NCBI RefSeq assembly: GCF_003957295.1
Contig: NZ_RQPJ01000021.1
Coordinates: 46,210-110,209 of the forward strand
DNA length: 64,000 bases
Direction of reading: 5' to 3'
Origin: Arenibacter aquaticus
Lineage (GTDB): Bacteria; Bacteroidota; Bacteroidia; Flavobacteriales; Flavobacteriaceae
Position numbers and translations under genes: made by a program. Below, piece after piece: positions 1-7,964 of this stretch; position 1 is the stretch's first letter; every line of letters starts with the position of its first letter. The notes below the pieces were generated by a model, which saw only the letters and a program-made list of their open reading frames with translations, was not told where the DNA came from and did no database searches.

Positions 1-1259
1 TCATACAAGAGACAGATTGCCGTGCTACGCCTACCTTTCGCTTCTCGATACAATTTTATTCCGCTGCGCTACATAAAACCACCTGCCTGCGGTAGGCAGG
101 CTCGAAGTGACGGTAGGCTTGCCCGCAATGTCGGCATTTATTAAGGTTTGAGCAACTGATTACTGTTCACTTACAACTGTTTACTGATTACTCTTCACTC
201 CAGCTTCTATTCTCTTTTTTCTTAGCTCATTGAGTTTTTGCCTTCTGACTACTGTTCACTGGCCACTTCCCATTGTTCCATGTCACCTCGACAGAGACCT
301 TTTTCAGGTCGACGAGAGGTCTCACTTATTTTGTTGGAGGTTATGATGTTATGGGGTTAAGGGGCTACGTCATTGCGATGAGCATTTGCGAAGAAGCAAT
401 CTCATCATACAAGAGACAGATTGCCGTGCTACGCCTACCTTCCGCTTCTCGATACAATGATTTTATGTTTAAGTTTCCCGAGGTCGGTTGCCAATAAATA
501 TTAGAAGCTTCCACCTCGCTATTGGGAATGTTCATTTTTTTCATTGATAAAAAAACGAACCAGGGCCGAAAAATAAAGGTACGGTGTACCTTGATTTAGA
601 GGAGCCAGCAGAAGCCAAGGATAGGCTGATTTTTTTATACTTGAAATCTACGGGATTTCCACGTCCACGGAGCCCAGGCCGCTTTCACTAAAGTGATATG
701 CTCTTTGGGCGCCTGCCTACTGGGAGGCAGGCCTCCCTTTCCAGCTGTGAAAATCCCTTGATTTACTACGCATATAAAAATAGGCCGTTAAGCTTTCTAA
801 GAGGCTTTTTGCCTATTGCCTAATGGCTTATGCCTAATGACTAGTGACTGATTACTGTTCACTCCACATTGTTAATTGCTAATTGATATTTGTTTAAGGG
901 GCTACGTCATTGCGATGAGCTTTTGCGAAGAAGCAATCTCACAATAAATAAGCAGATTGCCGCGCTTCGCCTACCTTTCGCTTCTCGATACAATTTTATT
1001 CCGCTGCGCTACATAAAACCACCTGCCTGCGGTAGGCAGGCTCGAAGTGACGGTAGACTTGCCTACCTATCGGTAGATAAACTCGCAATGACGCTTGTAA
1101 CTGACCACTGCTCACTGATTACTGTTCACTGAAAACTGAAACCTGTTTACTGAAACTGTACATTACTGAAACCTGATCATTGTTTATTGCTAATTGTTTA
1201 TTGTGAACTGATTCTGACCACTTACAACTGTTCACTGTTCACTGAAACCTTCCAGTATA
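1..1259. repeat. Gene-free block of dispersed repeats
   Basis: No convincing gene. The block is built from at least three repeat families. Family 1 is a CGTCATTGCGA...TCGCAATGACG element: complete at 905-1093, 3'-truncated at about 368-460, and running in from the left edge at 1-130. Family 2 is a degenerate unit of the type GATTACTGTTCACTG, seen near 158-200, 244-262, 837-862, 1098-1160 and 1200-1250. Family 3 is a CACCTCGAC...GAGAGGTCTC unit at about 284-330. Small palindromes such as CCTGCCTGCGGTAGGCAGG (near 81 and 1021) lie inside family 1. Short open frames at 273-497 and 890-1132 lie across the repeats and look fortuitous. At 540-800 I see GGGATTT/AAATCCC arms around a GC-rich core but no gene. 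Confidence 0.8.
905..1093. repeat. Complete CATTGCGA-type repeat with inverted ends
   Basis: A 189-base element bounded by CGTCATTGCGA (905-915) and its exact inverted copy TCGCAATGACG (1083-1093). Inside are the marker phrases GAAGAAGCAATCTCA and CAGATTGCCG, shared with the truncated copies at 1-130 and 368-460. It encodes nothing, has perfect short terminal inverted repeats and occurs in several copies, so it behaves like a non-autonomous REP or MITE-like element. Similar CATTGCGA/GCAATCTC repeats are widespread in bacterial intergenic DNA; which mobiliser is responsible, if any, cannot be told here. Confidence 0.75.
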
Positions 1260-1964
1260 TCAACGATAGGCCCTAACCGATCCCATTTCCAAGGTCACAG
1301 GGCCCAATTGGTGCTCTACCGGTAAAAATGCACCGCTCTCAGTGACCTGCCAAGTGTCCCAGCCGGCTTCCAGTCCGCCAATGGGGATTATATTTACCCA
1401 CATCCTGAAACTGATGGGAAAACCATTGGGCTGCAACAACCAAACATAGGAATCCCCGGGGGTATCCCCACCGCTGGTGTAGGTGACCATTAGCCCCTTT
1501 TCGCCATTTTCCAAATGCACTATGCTTCTGATGGTGCCCTTGTCAAAAACCTTATAAGGAGCCACCAACCAAAAGGAGTCGTTGTTAAAATAGGAGGTTG
1601 CTTTTTTAATGAGCTGCTTCTCCTTATCCGATGTGACCCGTTTATTCCCCTTCTTGGCAGTGCTCTTGGTACTGTTTTTTAAGTCTAGGGACACTTGGTA
1701 ATCTTTCCAGCTTACCAATACGGTATCTGATACCTTGTCCCATTTGTAATGGTGTTTTCCGTTTACAAAGGACCATTCCAAGTAGCGGGCCTCCTTGTAG
1801 GCCTCATGATTTAGTGCGGTTAACATCTTTGTGGCCAGGGCATCGGCTTCTTTGCCTGCCACTCCTTGGGGCAGGGGCTCATGGTATAGGGCATACAGGA
1901 TACCGGCGCTTATTAATACAAGCAGCAAGAGCCCCAAGAGTATTTTACCAAGTTTTTTTAGCAT
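1260..1964 (-). CDS. Conserved hypothetical membrane-anchored protein
   Basis: A 234-residue protein that I do not assign to a named family. Residues 5-27 form one hydrophobic segment (signal anchor or uncleaved signal). The rest is a mixed, mostly polar domain, probably periplasmic, with aromatic-rich stretches (around 60-75 and 190-215) that suggest a beta-rich fold. It starts 18 bases after the ggt stop on the same strand and is probably co-transcribed with it. The reading frame is intact and codon use looks native. Function unknown; a role with the gamma-glutamyltransferase is only implied by the operon. Confidence 0.8.
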   Translation of the reverse strand: MLKKLGKILLGLLLLVLISAGILYALYHEPLPQGVAGKEADALATKMLTALNHEAYKEARYLEWSFVNGKHHYKWDKVSDTVLVSWKDYQVSLDLKNSTKSTAKKGNKRVTSDKEKQLIKKATSYFNNDSFWLVAPYKVFDKGTIRSIVHLENGEKGLMVTYTSGGDTPGDSYVWLLQPNGFPISFRMWVNIIPIGGLEAGWDTWQVTESGAFLPVEHQLGPVTLEMGSVRAYR

Positions 1965-1982
1965 ATAGTGCTTATTTATATA

Positions 1983-3695
1983 TTAAAAACCAAAGGCGGT
2001 ATCATCCCCGCGTTTGTCTGCTCCTCCTTCCAACCTTCCGTTGGGAAGTACCTTTATGGCGTCTACCTTTCCAATTACCGGGGTGTTTTCTTCGTTGATG
2101 TTATACCCCTTCTTCTTTAGGTCGTTTACTAGACTTGCAGGAAATCCGTCCGGTTCAAAAATAATGGCGTCCGGTAGCCATTGGTGATGAAATCTTGGGG
2201 CATTGACGGCTTCTTGCATACTCATATTAAATTCATAGCAATTAAGAATGGTCTGGGCCACTGCGGTTATAATGGTGGAGCCTCCTGGGGAGCCTACTAC
2301 CATCCAAAGCTTTCCGTCTTTTTCTACAATGGTAGGGGTCATACTGCTCAGCATCCGTTTTTCTGCGGCAATGCTATTGGCTTCGGCTCCAATAAGTCCA
2401 AACATATTGGGCACTCCCGGCTTGGCACTAAAATCGTCCATTTCATTATTAAGAAAAAAACCAAGTTCATCGGAATATAGCTTGGATCCATAACCGCCGT
2501 TGATGGTAGTGGTGGCCGAAACGGCATTTCCGAAGGAATCCACAATAGAATAATGGGTGGTTTCATCACTTTCCGTAATTAACACCTCCCCGTGCGATAT
2601 GGCATCGGAAGGGGTAGCCTTATCAAAGCTGAAATTTTGCATTCTTTCCGTTAGATATTCTTCGTTCAAAAGTTGGTCCAATGGAATTTCAACAAAATCG
2701 GGATCTCCCAAAAAGTAGTTCCTATCGGCATAAGCCCTACGGGCGGCCTCGGTAAACAACTGAATGGCCTTAGTGGAATTATGCTCGTAATCAGACATCT
2801 TATAAGGTTCTATCATTTTAAAGATCTGATTGATAGTGAAGCCACCGCTACTGGGTGGACTCATGGAAATTAAAGTAAGGTCCTTGTAATTAAAAACTAT
2901 GGGCGACCGCCATTTGGCTTCATACCTAGCTAGGTCTTCCACACTTACAAATCCGCCTTTGGATTGTATAAACTGGGCCAATTTCTGAGCAACCTCCCCT
3001 TTGTAAAATCCGTCTTTTCCCTGTTCAGATATCTTTTGCAGGGTTTTGGCCAAAGCCGGGTATTTTATGGTATCCCCTTCCTTGAAAATTTTGGCAAAAA
3101 ATGTACTGTCACTATTCACCTGTATAAAGAGCTCCCTATAATGATCCAATCGCTCTTCCTGCTTCTTGGTGACCACCACTCCTTTTTCTGCCAACTGTAT
3201 TACAGGGGCCATTATTTCCTGAATGGGAAGGGACCCAAATTTTTCATGTACGGCCATCACTCCGGCAACCGTGCCCGGCACCCCTACAGCGGTGGCGCCC
3301 AAGGTGCTTTTGCCAGGGATTACATTTCCCAAGGAATCCAGGTACATATCCTTATGTGCCAACAAGGGAGCCTTTTCCCTGTAATCCAGTCCACCGGTAT
3401 TCCCATCGGCTTGCCTATAGACCATAAATCCACCACCTCCTATATTGCCCGCAAAGGGATAGGCTACGGCAAGGGCCAGTTCGGTGGCCACCATGGCATC
3501 AAAGGCATTGCCGCCCCTTTCCATTATGGAAGACCCTATTCTAGAGGCTTCAACCCGGGCAGAAACTACCATGGCCTTTTCCGTTACCAATCCGGTAGGA
3601 GAAGGGGCAGCCTGTCTACAGGCCAAGAATACAGTGCCAATAATAAGAAGAAGTAGTAGTTTTTTAATTCTTTTTAGTTGAAGGTTTTTGCCCAT
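1983..3695 (-). CDS. ggt: Gamma-glutamyltransferase, lipoprotein
   Basis: Cleaves gamma-glutamyl bonds of glutathione and related compounds and transfers or hydrolyses the glutamyl group; acts in the periplasm or outer membrane. The precursor self-cleaves before a catalytic Thr, here the Thr of the ETTHYSIVD motif, followed by GNAVSATTTINGGYGS. The substrate-binding SSMTPT and GSPGGS motifs are present. The N-terminus has a hydrophobic segment ending in FLAC, a lipobox, so it is probably a lipoprotein. I use the ATG at 3695 (570 residues), since extending to 3719 needs a TTG codon. Length is normal for the family. It lies upstream of, and probably in one unit with, the small membrane protein at 1260-1964. 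Confidence 0.95.
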   Translation of the reverse strand: MGKNLQLKRIKKLLLLLIIGTVFLACRQAAPSPTGLVTEKAMVVSARVEASRIGSSIMERGGNAFDAMVATELALAVAYPFAGNIGGGGFMVYRQADGNTGGLDYREKAPLLAHKDMYLDSLGNVIPGKSTLGATAVGVPGTVAGVMAVHEKFGSLPIQEIMAPVIQLAEKGVVVTKKQEERLDHYRELFIQVNSDSTFFAKIFKEGDTIKYPALAKTLQKISEQGKDGFYKGEVAQKLAQFIQSKGGFVSVEDLARYEAKWRSPIVFNYKDLTLISMSPPSSGGFTINQIFKMIEPYKMSDYEHNSTKAIQLFTEAARRAYADRNYFLGDPDFVEIPLDQLLNEEYLTERMQNFSFDKATPSDAISHGEVLITESDETTHYSIVDSFGNAVSATTTINGGYGSKLYSDELGFFLNNEMDDFSAKPGVPNMFGLIGAEANSIAAEKRMLSSMTPTIVEKDGKLWMVVGSPGGSTIITAVAQTILNCYEFNMSMQEAVNAPRFHHQWLPDAIIFEPDGFPASLVNDLKKKGYNINEENTPVIGKVDAIKVLPNGRLEGGADKRGDDTAFGF

Positions 3696-3797
3696 AATTC
3701 TAGCGCATTTGTCAACCAAGGATCTTTAAAATTAGGTGTGTGTTACACGATCTTAGTTGGTTGATATTTAGTTATTTTCGTTTTAATTGTGTGCTTT

Positions 3798-4385
3798 TTA
3801 GCGTAATGATAAATATTTTTGTTTGGAGAACTCTATTAATTCCTCGAAAAAAGTGGTGAACTCCCCTTCAAACTCGCTGTAATACTCCTCAAGGTCCAAT
3901 ATGGCATAATTCATTTTGGACTTGTTTTGGGTACGTCTGTTGAGGCCGTTCAAGACCCTGGAGATGCCTTCCATTTTTGCGTAGTTCAAAATCCAGTTAT
4001 CAGCTATCATATAGGGCATCATCCGTTTTACCCCGGGGGGCAGAATGTCGTAATTGTTTTCCAGTAGGTCGTAGAAATTGTCCACAAAATGGGGTAGTGG
4101 GGTAGTGGTGTAGTCGGCCCAATTCTTGGCAAGGAAATGGTCATAGAAAATATCTACGATTACCCCACTGTAATGGCTGTAGTTTTTATGCAGACGTTTG
4201 GTACTCTGCCGTACAACGGGATGCTTGTCCGTATACGTATCTATGGCCCGGTGTAGGATGATTCCCTTTTGGATATTTTGGGGCAGGTGTTTGTATTTAT
4301 TACCTCGGATACTGTCTGCAATAAAATTTCCGATCGTGATCTCGTCGTCTTCAAAGGATAGGTAGATGTGTGCTAAAAAATTCAT
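3798..4385 (-). CDS. Acyl carrier protein phosphodiesterase-like protein
   Basis: Resembles the AcpH/DUF479 family, which removes the phosphopantetheine arm from acyl carrier protein. The start MNFLAHIYLS is the characteristic family beginning, so the ATG at 4385 (195 residues) is chosen over the longer frame reaching 4430. Conserved features visible are the early LAH, GNFIADSIRG, ILHRAIDTYTDKHP and the DIFYDHFLAKNW segment, in which His and Asp residues form the presumed metal site. Divergent from glmM. Bacteroidota members of this family are not well tested biochemically, so the activity is inferred from the family. Confidence 0.88.
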   Translation of the reverse strand: MNFLAHIYLSFEDDEITIGNFIADSIRGNKYKHLPQNIQKGIILHRAIDTYTDKHPVVRQSTKRLHKNYSHYSGVIVDIFYDHFLAKNWADYTTTPLPHFVDNFYDLLENNYDILPPGVKRMMPYMIADNWILNYAKMEGISRVLNGLNRRTQNKSKMNYAILDLEEYYSEFEGEFTTFFEELIEFSKQKYLSLR

Positions 4386-4453
4386 GGACCTCGCTTGAAA
4401 TTTATTAAAGTCGAATTTACAACTTAGCAAGGTAGGATTTAAACCTAAACTTT

Positions 4454-4461
4454 TATATTTG
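4454..4461 (+). promoter_or_regulatory. Likely -7 element of glmM
   Basis: TATATTTG matches the Bacteroidota -7 consensus TAnnTTTG and lies 19 bases before the glmM ATG. No TTG is found at the usual distance upstream, so only the -7 half is supported. Confidence 0.5.
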
Positions 4462-4480
4462 ACAAAATTTAATAGAAAAT

Positions 4481-5869
4481 ATGACTTTAATAAAATCTAT
4501 TTCGGGAATACGAGGTACCATTGGAGGAAAACCTGGGAATAATCTTACCCCCATCGATGCAGTGAAATTCGCTGCCGCTTATGGTGTTTGGTTAAAAGAA
4601 TATTCCAAAAAGGAAAAATTAAAGGTAGTCATTGGTCGCGATGCACGCCTATCAGGGGAAATGATCCAAAATTTGGTAGTATCCACACTGGTAGGTCTGG
4701 GAATAGATGTGATAGATTTAAATCTATCCACGACCCCAACGGTAGAAATAGCTGTTCCTTTGGAAAAGGCCGACGGGGGTATTATCCTTACGGCAAGCCA
4801 TAACCCAAAACAATGGAACGCCCTTAAGTTATTGAATGAAAAAGGGGAATTCTTGGATGCGGAGCAGGGAGCCAAAATTCTGGCGATTGCCGAAAAAGAG
4901 GCCTTTAATTTCTCAAAAGTAGATCATTTGGGAACAATTTCCAGGAATGACTCCTATATAGACATTCATATAGATGAAGTATTGGATCTTTCCTTGGTAG
5001 ATGCCGATGTGATAAGGGCTGCCAAGTTTAAGGTAGTGGTAGACGGTGTAAATTCTACAGGAGGCATAGCCATTCCAAAACTGTTAAAGGAATTAGGGGT
5101 AGAGGTAGTGGAGTTATATTGCGACCCTACTGGGCATTTTCCCCATAATCCGGAGCCGCTTAAGGAACATTTGGCCGATATCTGCGAACTGGTTGTAAAG
5201 GAAAAGGCCGACTTTGGAATTGTGGTAGATCCGGATGTAGACCGACTTGCCTTTATTACCAATGAAGGGGAAATGTTTGGGGAAGAATATACCTTGGTGG
5301 CCTGTGCCGACTATGTGTTGGGAAAAACCAAGGGCAGTACCGTTTCCAATTTATCCTCTTCCCGTGCTTTAAGGGACATTACAGAAAAGCAGGGAGGCAA
5401 CTACGAAGCCTCAGCTGTGGGAGAAGTAAATGTAGTGACCAAAATGAAGGCCAATAATGCCATCATTGGAGGAGAGGGCAATGGAGGGATTATTTATCCA
5501 GAAAGTCACTATGGCAGGGATTCCTTGGTGGGAACGGCGCTATTTTTAATGTTAATGGCAGAGAAAGGTGGAACGGTAAGTGAGCTTAGGGCCAGTTACC
5601 CCAGCTATTTTATGAGCAAAAAGAAAATAGAACTTACTCCAGGCCTGGATGTAGATGGCATATTGGTGGCAATGGCCAAGAAATACGAAAATGAGGAAAT
5701 CTCGACCATTGATGGGGTAAAGATAGATTTTCCCGAAAATTGGGTGCATTTGCGTAAATCCAATACGGAGCCTATTATTAGGATCTATACCGAAGCCAAG
5801 AGTCAGGACGAAGCGGACAACCTTGCGGATAGAATCATAGGGGAGATCAAGGCGGTAGCCGGGATTTAA
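4481..5869 (+). CDS. glmM: Phosphoglucosamine mutase
   Basis: Converts glucosamine-6-phosphate to glucosamine-1-phosphate, feeding UDP-GlcNAc for peptidoglycan and lipid A. The 462-residue protein has the four alpha-D-phosphohexomutase domains. It starts with SISGIRGTIGG; the phosphoserine loop is TASHNPKQWNALK (the Ser of ASHNP is the catalytic phosphoserine); the metal loop is DPDVDRLA; the sugar-binding loop is GEGNGG; and the C-terminal phosphate site is RKSNTEPIIRIY. In Bacteroidota this branch is usually annotated as phosphoglucosamine mutase, but phosphomannomutase activity cannot be excluded from sequence. Followed within 30 bases by a dispersed repeat. Confidence 0.93.
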   Translation: MTLIKSISGIRGTIGGKPGNNLTPIDAVKFAAAYGVWLKEYSKKEKLKVVIGRDARLSGEMIQNLVVSTLVGLGIDVIDLNLSTTPTVEIAVPLEKADGGIILTASHNPKQWNALKLLNEKGEFLDAEQGAKILAIAEKEAFNFSKVDHLGTISRNDSYIDIHIDEVLDLSLVDADVIRAAKFKVVVDGVNSTGGIAIPKLLKELGVEVVELYCDPTGHFPHNPEPLKEHLADICELVVKEKADFGIVVDPDVDRLAFITNEGEMFGEEYTLVACADYVLGKTKGSTVSNLSSSRALRDITEKQGGNYEASAVGEVNVVTKMKANNAIIGGEGNGGIIYPESHYGRDSLVGTALFLMLMAEKGGTVSELRASYPSYFMSKKKIELTPGLDVDGILVAMAKKYENEEISTIDGVKIDFPENWVHLRKSNTEPIIRIYTEAKSQDEADNLADRIIGEIKAVAGI

Positions 5870-5889
5870 TTAAGGGTAACAAGGGTCGG

Positions 5890-6003
5890 AGTTTATTTAC
5901 TCGATAATCGAGTTTTGAACCTGACTACCGAAGGCAGGTGCTCCGACGCTTGCCTGCCTTTGTTGGCTAAGACAGGCTTGCCCCGAAGTAGTTTACGTAC
6001 GAC
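5890..6003. repeat. Dispersed repeat copy 1 (CTCGATAATCGAG type)
   Basis: Opens with the perfect 13-base palindrome CTCGATAATCGAG (5900-5912) and closes with the phrase GGCTTGCCCC-AAGTA-TTTAC (about 5975-5996). The same opening and closing phrases, with shared words between (CTG.CT.CCG.AGG..GGTG.TCCGA, then CTGCCTTTGT), recur at 32484-32624. Non-coding, between glmM and the next gene. Confidence 0.75.
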
Positions 6004-6034
6004 CCTTTTTTTATAGCTAATAATTATTTTTGAG

Positions 6035-6817
6035 ATGAGCAGATTGCGAATACTGTGTATTATTTTTTTTGGAATTACAATTTTTAAGACACAGGCACAG
6101 GCCGATACCCTTAGGGTGATGAGTTTTAATATTCTTCACGGGGCTACTACCCAAAACGATTTTAATTTAGATACTCTGGCGGGGGTTATAAACCATTATA
6201 AACCCCATTTGGTAGCCTTGCAAGAGGTAGACTTTAAGACCAATAGGGCCAAAAAATACGATCTGCCAACAGAATTGGGTATACGCACAAAAATGGCCTC
6301 CCTTTTTGCGCGCGCCATGTATTATGATGATGGGGAATATGGTGAGGCGGTGCTGTCACGCTACAGTTTTGTGGCAAGTGAAAATATAGCCCTGCCCCAT
6401 TTGCCAGCATCCGAACCCCGGGCAGCATTAATCACTAGGGTAAAGACCAAAAATGGCAACACCATACGGTTTGTGGCTACGCATCTGGACCACCAAAAGG
6501 AGGAGACCGATAGAATTATGCAGGCAAAGGCTATAGTAAAAGCTCTGGGGGATACCGAATATCCCACCTTGCTAGTGGGCGATTTAAATGCCGAGCCCGA
6601 TAGTGAAACCTTGAATATCCTGACAGAAAAATTTACCAAGACCCCACACAAGACGGCATGGCAGGGAACCTGGCCAGCAACAGGGCCCACAATATGTATT
6701 GATCATATACTCTTTAATACACCACAAAAATGGCAGGTATTGGATTATGAGGTGCTATGTGAAAATTATGCCAGTGATCATTGTATTGTTATGGCGACAC
6801 TGGTTTATTTACCTTGA
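6035..6817 (+). CDS. Exported endonuclease/exonuclease/phosphatase family protein
   Basis: A 260-residue protein with a cleavable signal peptide (hydrophobic residues 6-20, ending in TQAQA). The EEP-fold motifs are all visible: SFNILHG near 30, LQEVD near 61, THLDHQ near 152, VGDLNAEPDSE near 187, IDHILF near 222 and the terminal SDHCIV. These residues bind the metal and cleave phosphodiesters or phosphomonoesters. Export and small size suggest a periplasmic or secreted phosphodiesterase, but the substrate (nucleic acid, sphingolipid head group or inositol phosphate) cannot be read from the sequence. Its last 29 bases overlap the 3' end of the convergent gene at 6789-7802. Confidence 0.88.
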   Translation: MSRLRILCIIFFGITIFKTQAQADTLRVMSFNILHGATTQNDFNLDTLAGVINHYKPHLVALQEVDFKTNRAKKYDLPTELGIRTKMASLFARAMYYDDGEYGEAVLSRYSFVASENIALPHLPASEPRAALITRVKTKNGNTIRFVATHLDHQKEETDRIMQAKAIVKALGDTEYPTLLVGDLNAEPDSETLNILTEKFTKTPHKTAWQGTWPATGPTICIDHILFNTPQKWQVLDYEVLCENYASDHCIVMATLVYLP

Positions 6818-7802
6818 CCGAATGTTGTTTTAGGAATTCCCCACGTACCAATTTGGCCGTTTGATGTTCCCCTGTGTGGCTCCAGCCTGGAGGCATTACA
6901 ATATAAAGTAATTTGTTCTTTATACCCGGTGCCCTGGCGACGTCCTTGAAAAGGGCCACGAATTCCCCAAAATATACATCCCAAAAATTCCCGGAGTCCA
7001 TTTCCCTAGTGATACCATATTCTATTTTTATATCCCGCTCTTCATTTTGGAAGGTACCAAAAACCTTGTCCCAAATATTTAACAGGTTACAGAAATTGGT
7101 ATCCATGTAAAGCGGATTTTTGGCGTGGTGTACCCTGTGGTGGGAAGGCGTTAATATGAGTCTGTTCAAGAAGCCCATTCTACCATCTTTCATCATATTT
7201 TCACCTACATGTATAAAGGCCCCATAGGTGCCATCTATAAACATTATGGCGAAAAGCATAACCGGTTCTACCCCAAGTAGGATACACACGGTGGTTCTAA
7301 TAGCATCGGCATAGGGTGCCTCAAGAAAGAAATGGGCATGGGTAACGGAGAGGTTCATTTGCTCCGGGGCATGGTGGGTAGAATGCAAACACCAAAAGAG
7401 TCGCACTTTATGCCCCCAATAGTGATACAGAAAATGACCAAATTCCCAGACAATGTAACCGTAAATAAACCAATACCAGGTCATTTTGGTCTGGAACAGG
7501 GCATAGGGCTGCAACCACCCTATTATAAGTGTTACCATGGCAATGGCTATGAACCTGCCAATAAACCTATTAAATACATATATTAGGAAATTAACCTTAT
7601 ACACCTTGGTGTCGGGTTTTTTATAGACCAGGCCCAGTATAAATTCCAGAATCAGCAATAGGGGAATAATAGGGTAGATCAAGGCTACAACCCCGTCATA
7701 GGTAGAGAAAATACTATAGTCCCCTGCCTGTAATAATTCCAAAGCCTTACTAATTCCCAAGAAACCAATGACTTCATTGTATAGAGTACCTAAGATATCC
7801 AT
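6789..7802 (-). CDS. Sterol desaturase / fatty acid hydroxylase family membrane protein
   Basis: A 337-residue integral membrane di-iron enzyme. The family histidine boxes are present: HFLYHYWGHK around 130-140, HSTHHAPE around 148-152 and HRVHHAKN around 218-224. Four or five hydrophobic segments lie at about 38-60, 75-110 and 165-195. The family inserts hydroxyl groups or double bonds into lipids using O2. In Bacteroidota, which lack sterols, the substrate is probably a fatty acyl or sphingo/sulfonolipid chain. A second member lies at 38176-39132; the two share the histidine layout but are clearly different in sequence. Confidence 0.88.
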   Translation of the reverse strand: MDILGTLYNEVIGFLGISKALELLQAGDYSIFSTYDGVVALIYPIIPLLLILEFILGLVYKKPDTKVYKVNFLIYVFNRFIGRFIAIAMVTLIIGWLQPYALFQTKMTWYWFIYGYIVWEFGHFLYHYWGHKVRLFWCLHSTHHAPEQMNLSVTHAHFFLEAPYADAIRTTVCILLGVEPVMLFAIMFIDGTYGAFIHVGENMMKDGRMGFLNRLILTPSHHRVHHAKNPLYMDTNFCNLLNIWDKVFGTFQNEERDIKIEYGITREMDSGNFWDVYFGEFVALFKDVARAPGIKNKLLYIVMPPGWSHTGEHQTAKLVRGEFLKQHSVKVNKPVSP

Positions 7803-7964
7803 ATTTAACAGCTCATTATTAAATTAGTGGTAAAATATACGGATTTTTATAGGTTGGTACCAAATATTAAGACCAACGACCTTTTTGAACAAACCAAGGT
7901 AAGTATACAGCAAATATATGGTCTGTTTAATATAGATGCCATTAATTTGTTGATGGGGCAGGTT

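Noticed and set aside
273-497. Open frame of 74 codons in the repeat block
   Set aside because: It runs through a repeat copy and has no protein-like composition or conserved feature.
890-1132. Open frame of 80 codons across a CATTGCGA element
   Set aside because: Frame is made of repeat sequence only; shares words with the non-coding copies at 1-130 and 368-460.
1-1259. CRISPR array
   Set aside because: Repeats are degenerate, irregular in spacing and without unique spacers of constant length; no cas gene in the window.
2964-3656. Plus-strand open frame of 230 codons
   Set aside because: Shadow of the ggt gene.
6789-6817. Functional antisense overlap between the convergent genes
   Set aside because: A 29-base convergent overlap is common in compact genomes; nothing else supports regulation.
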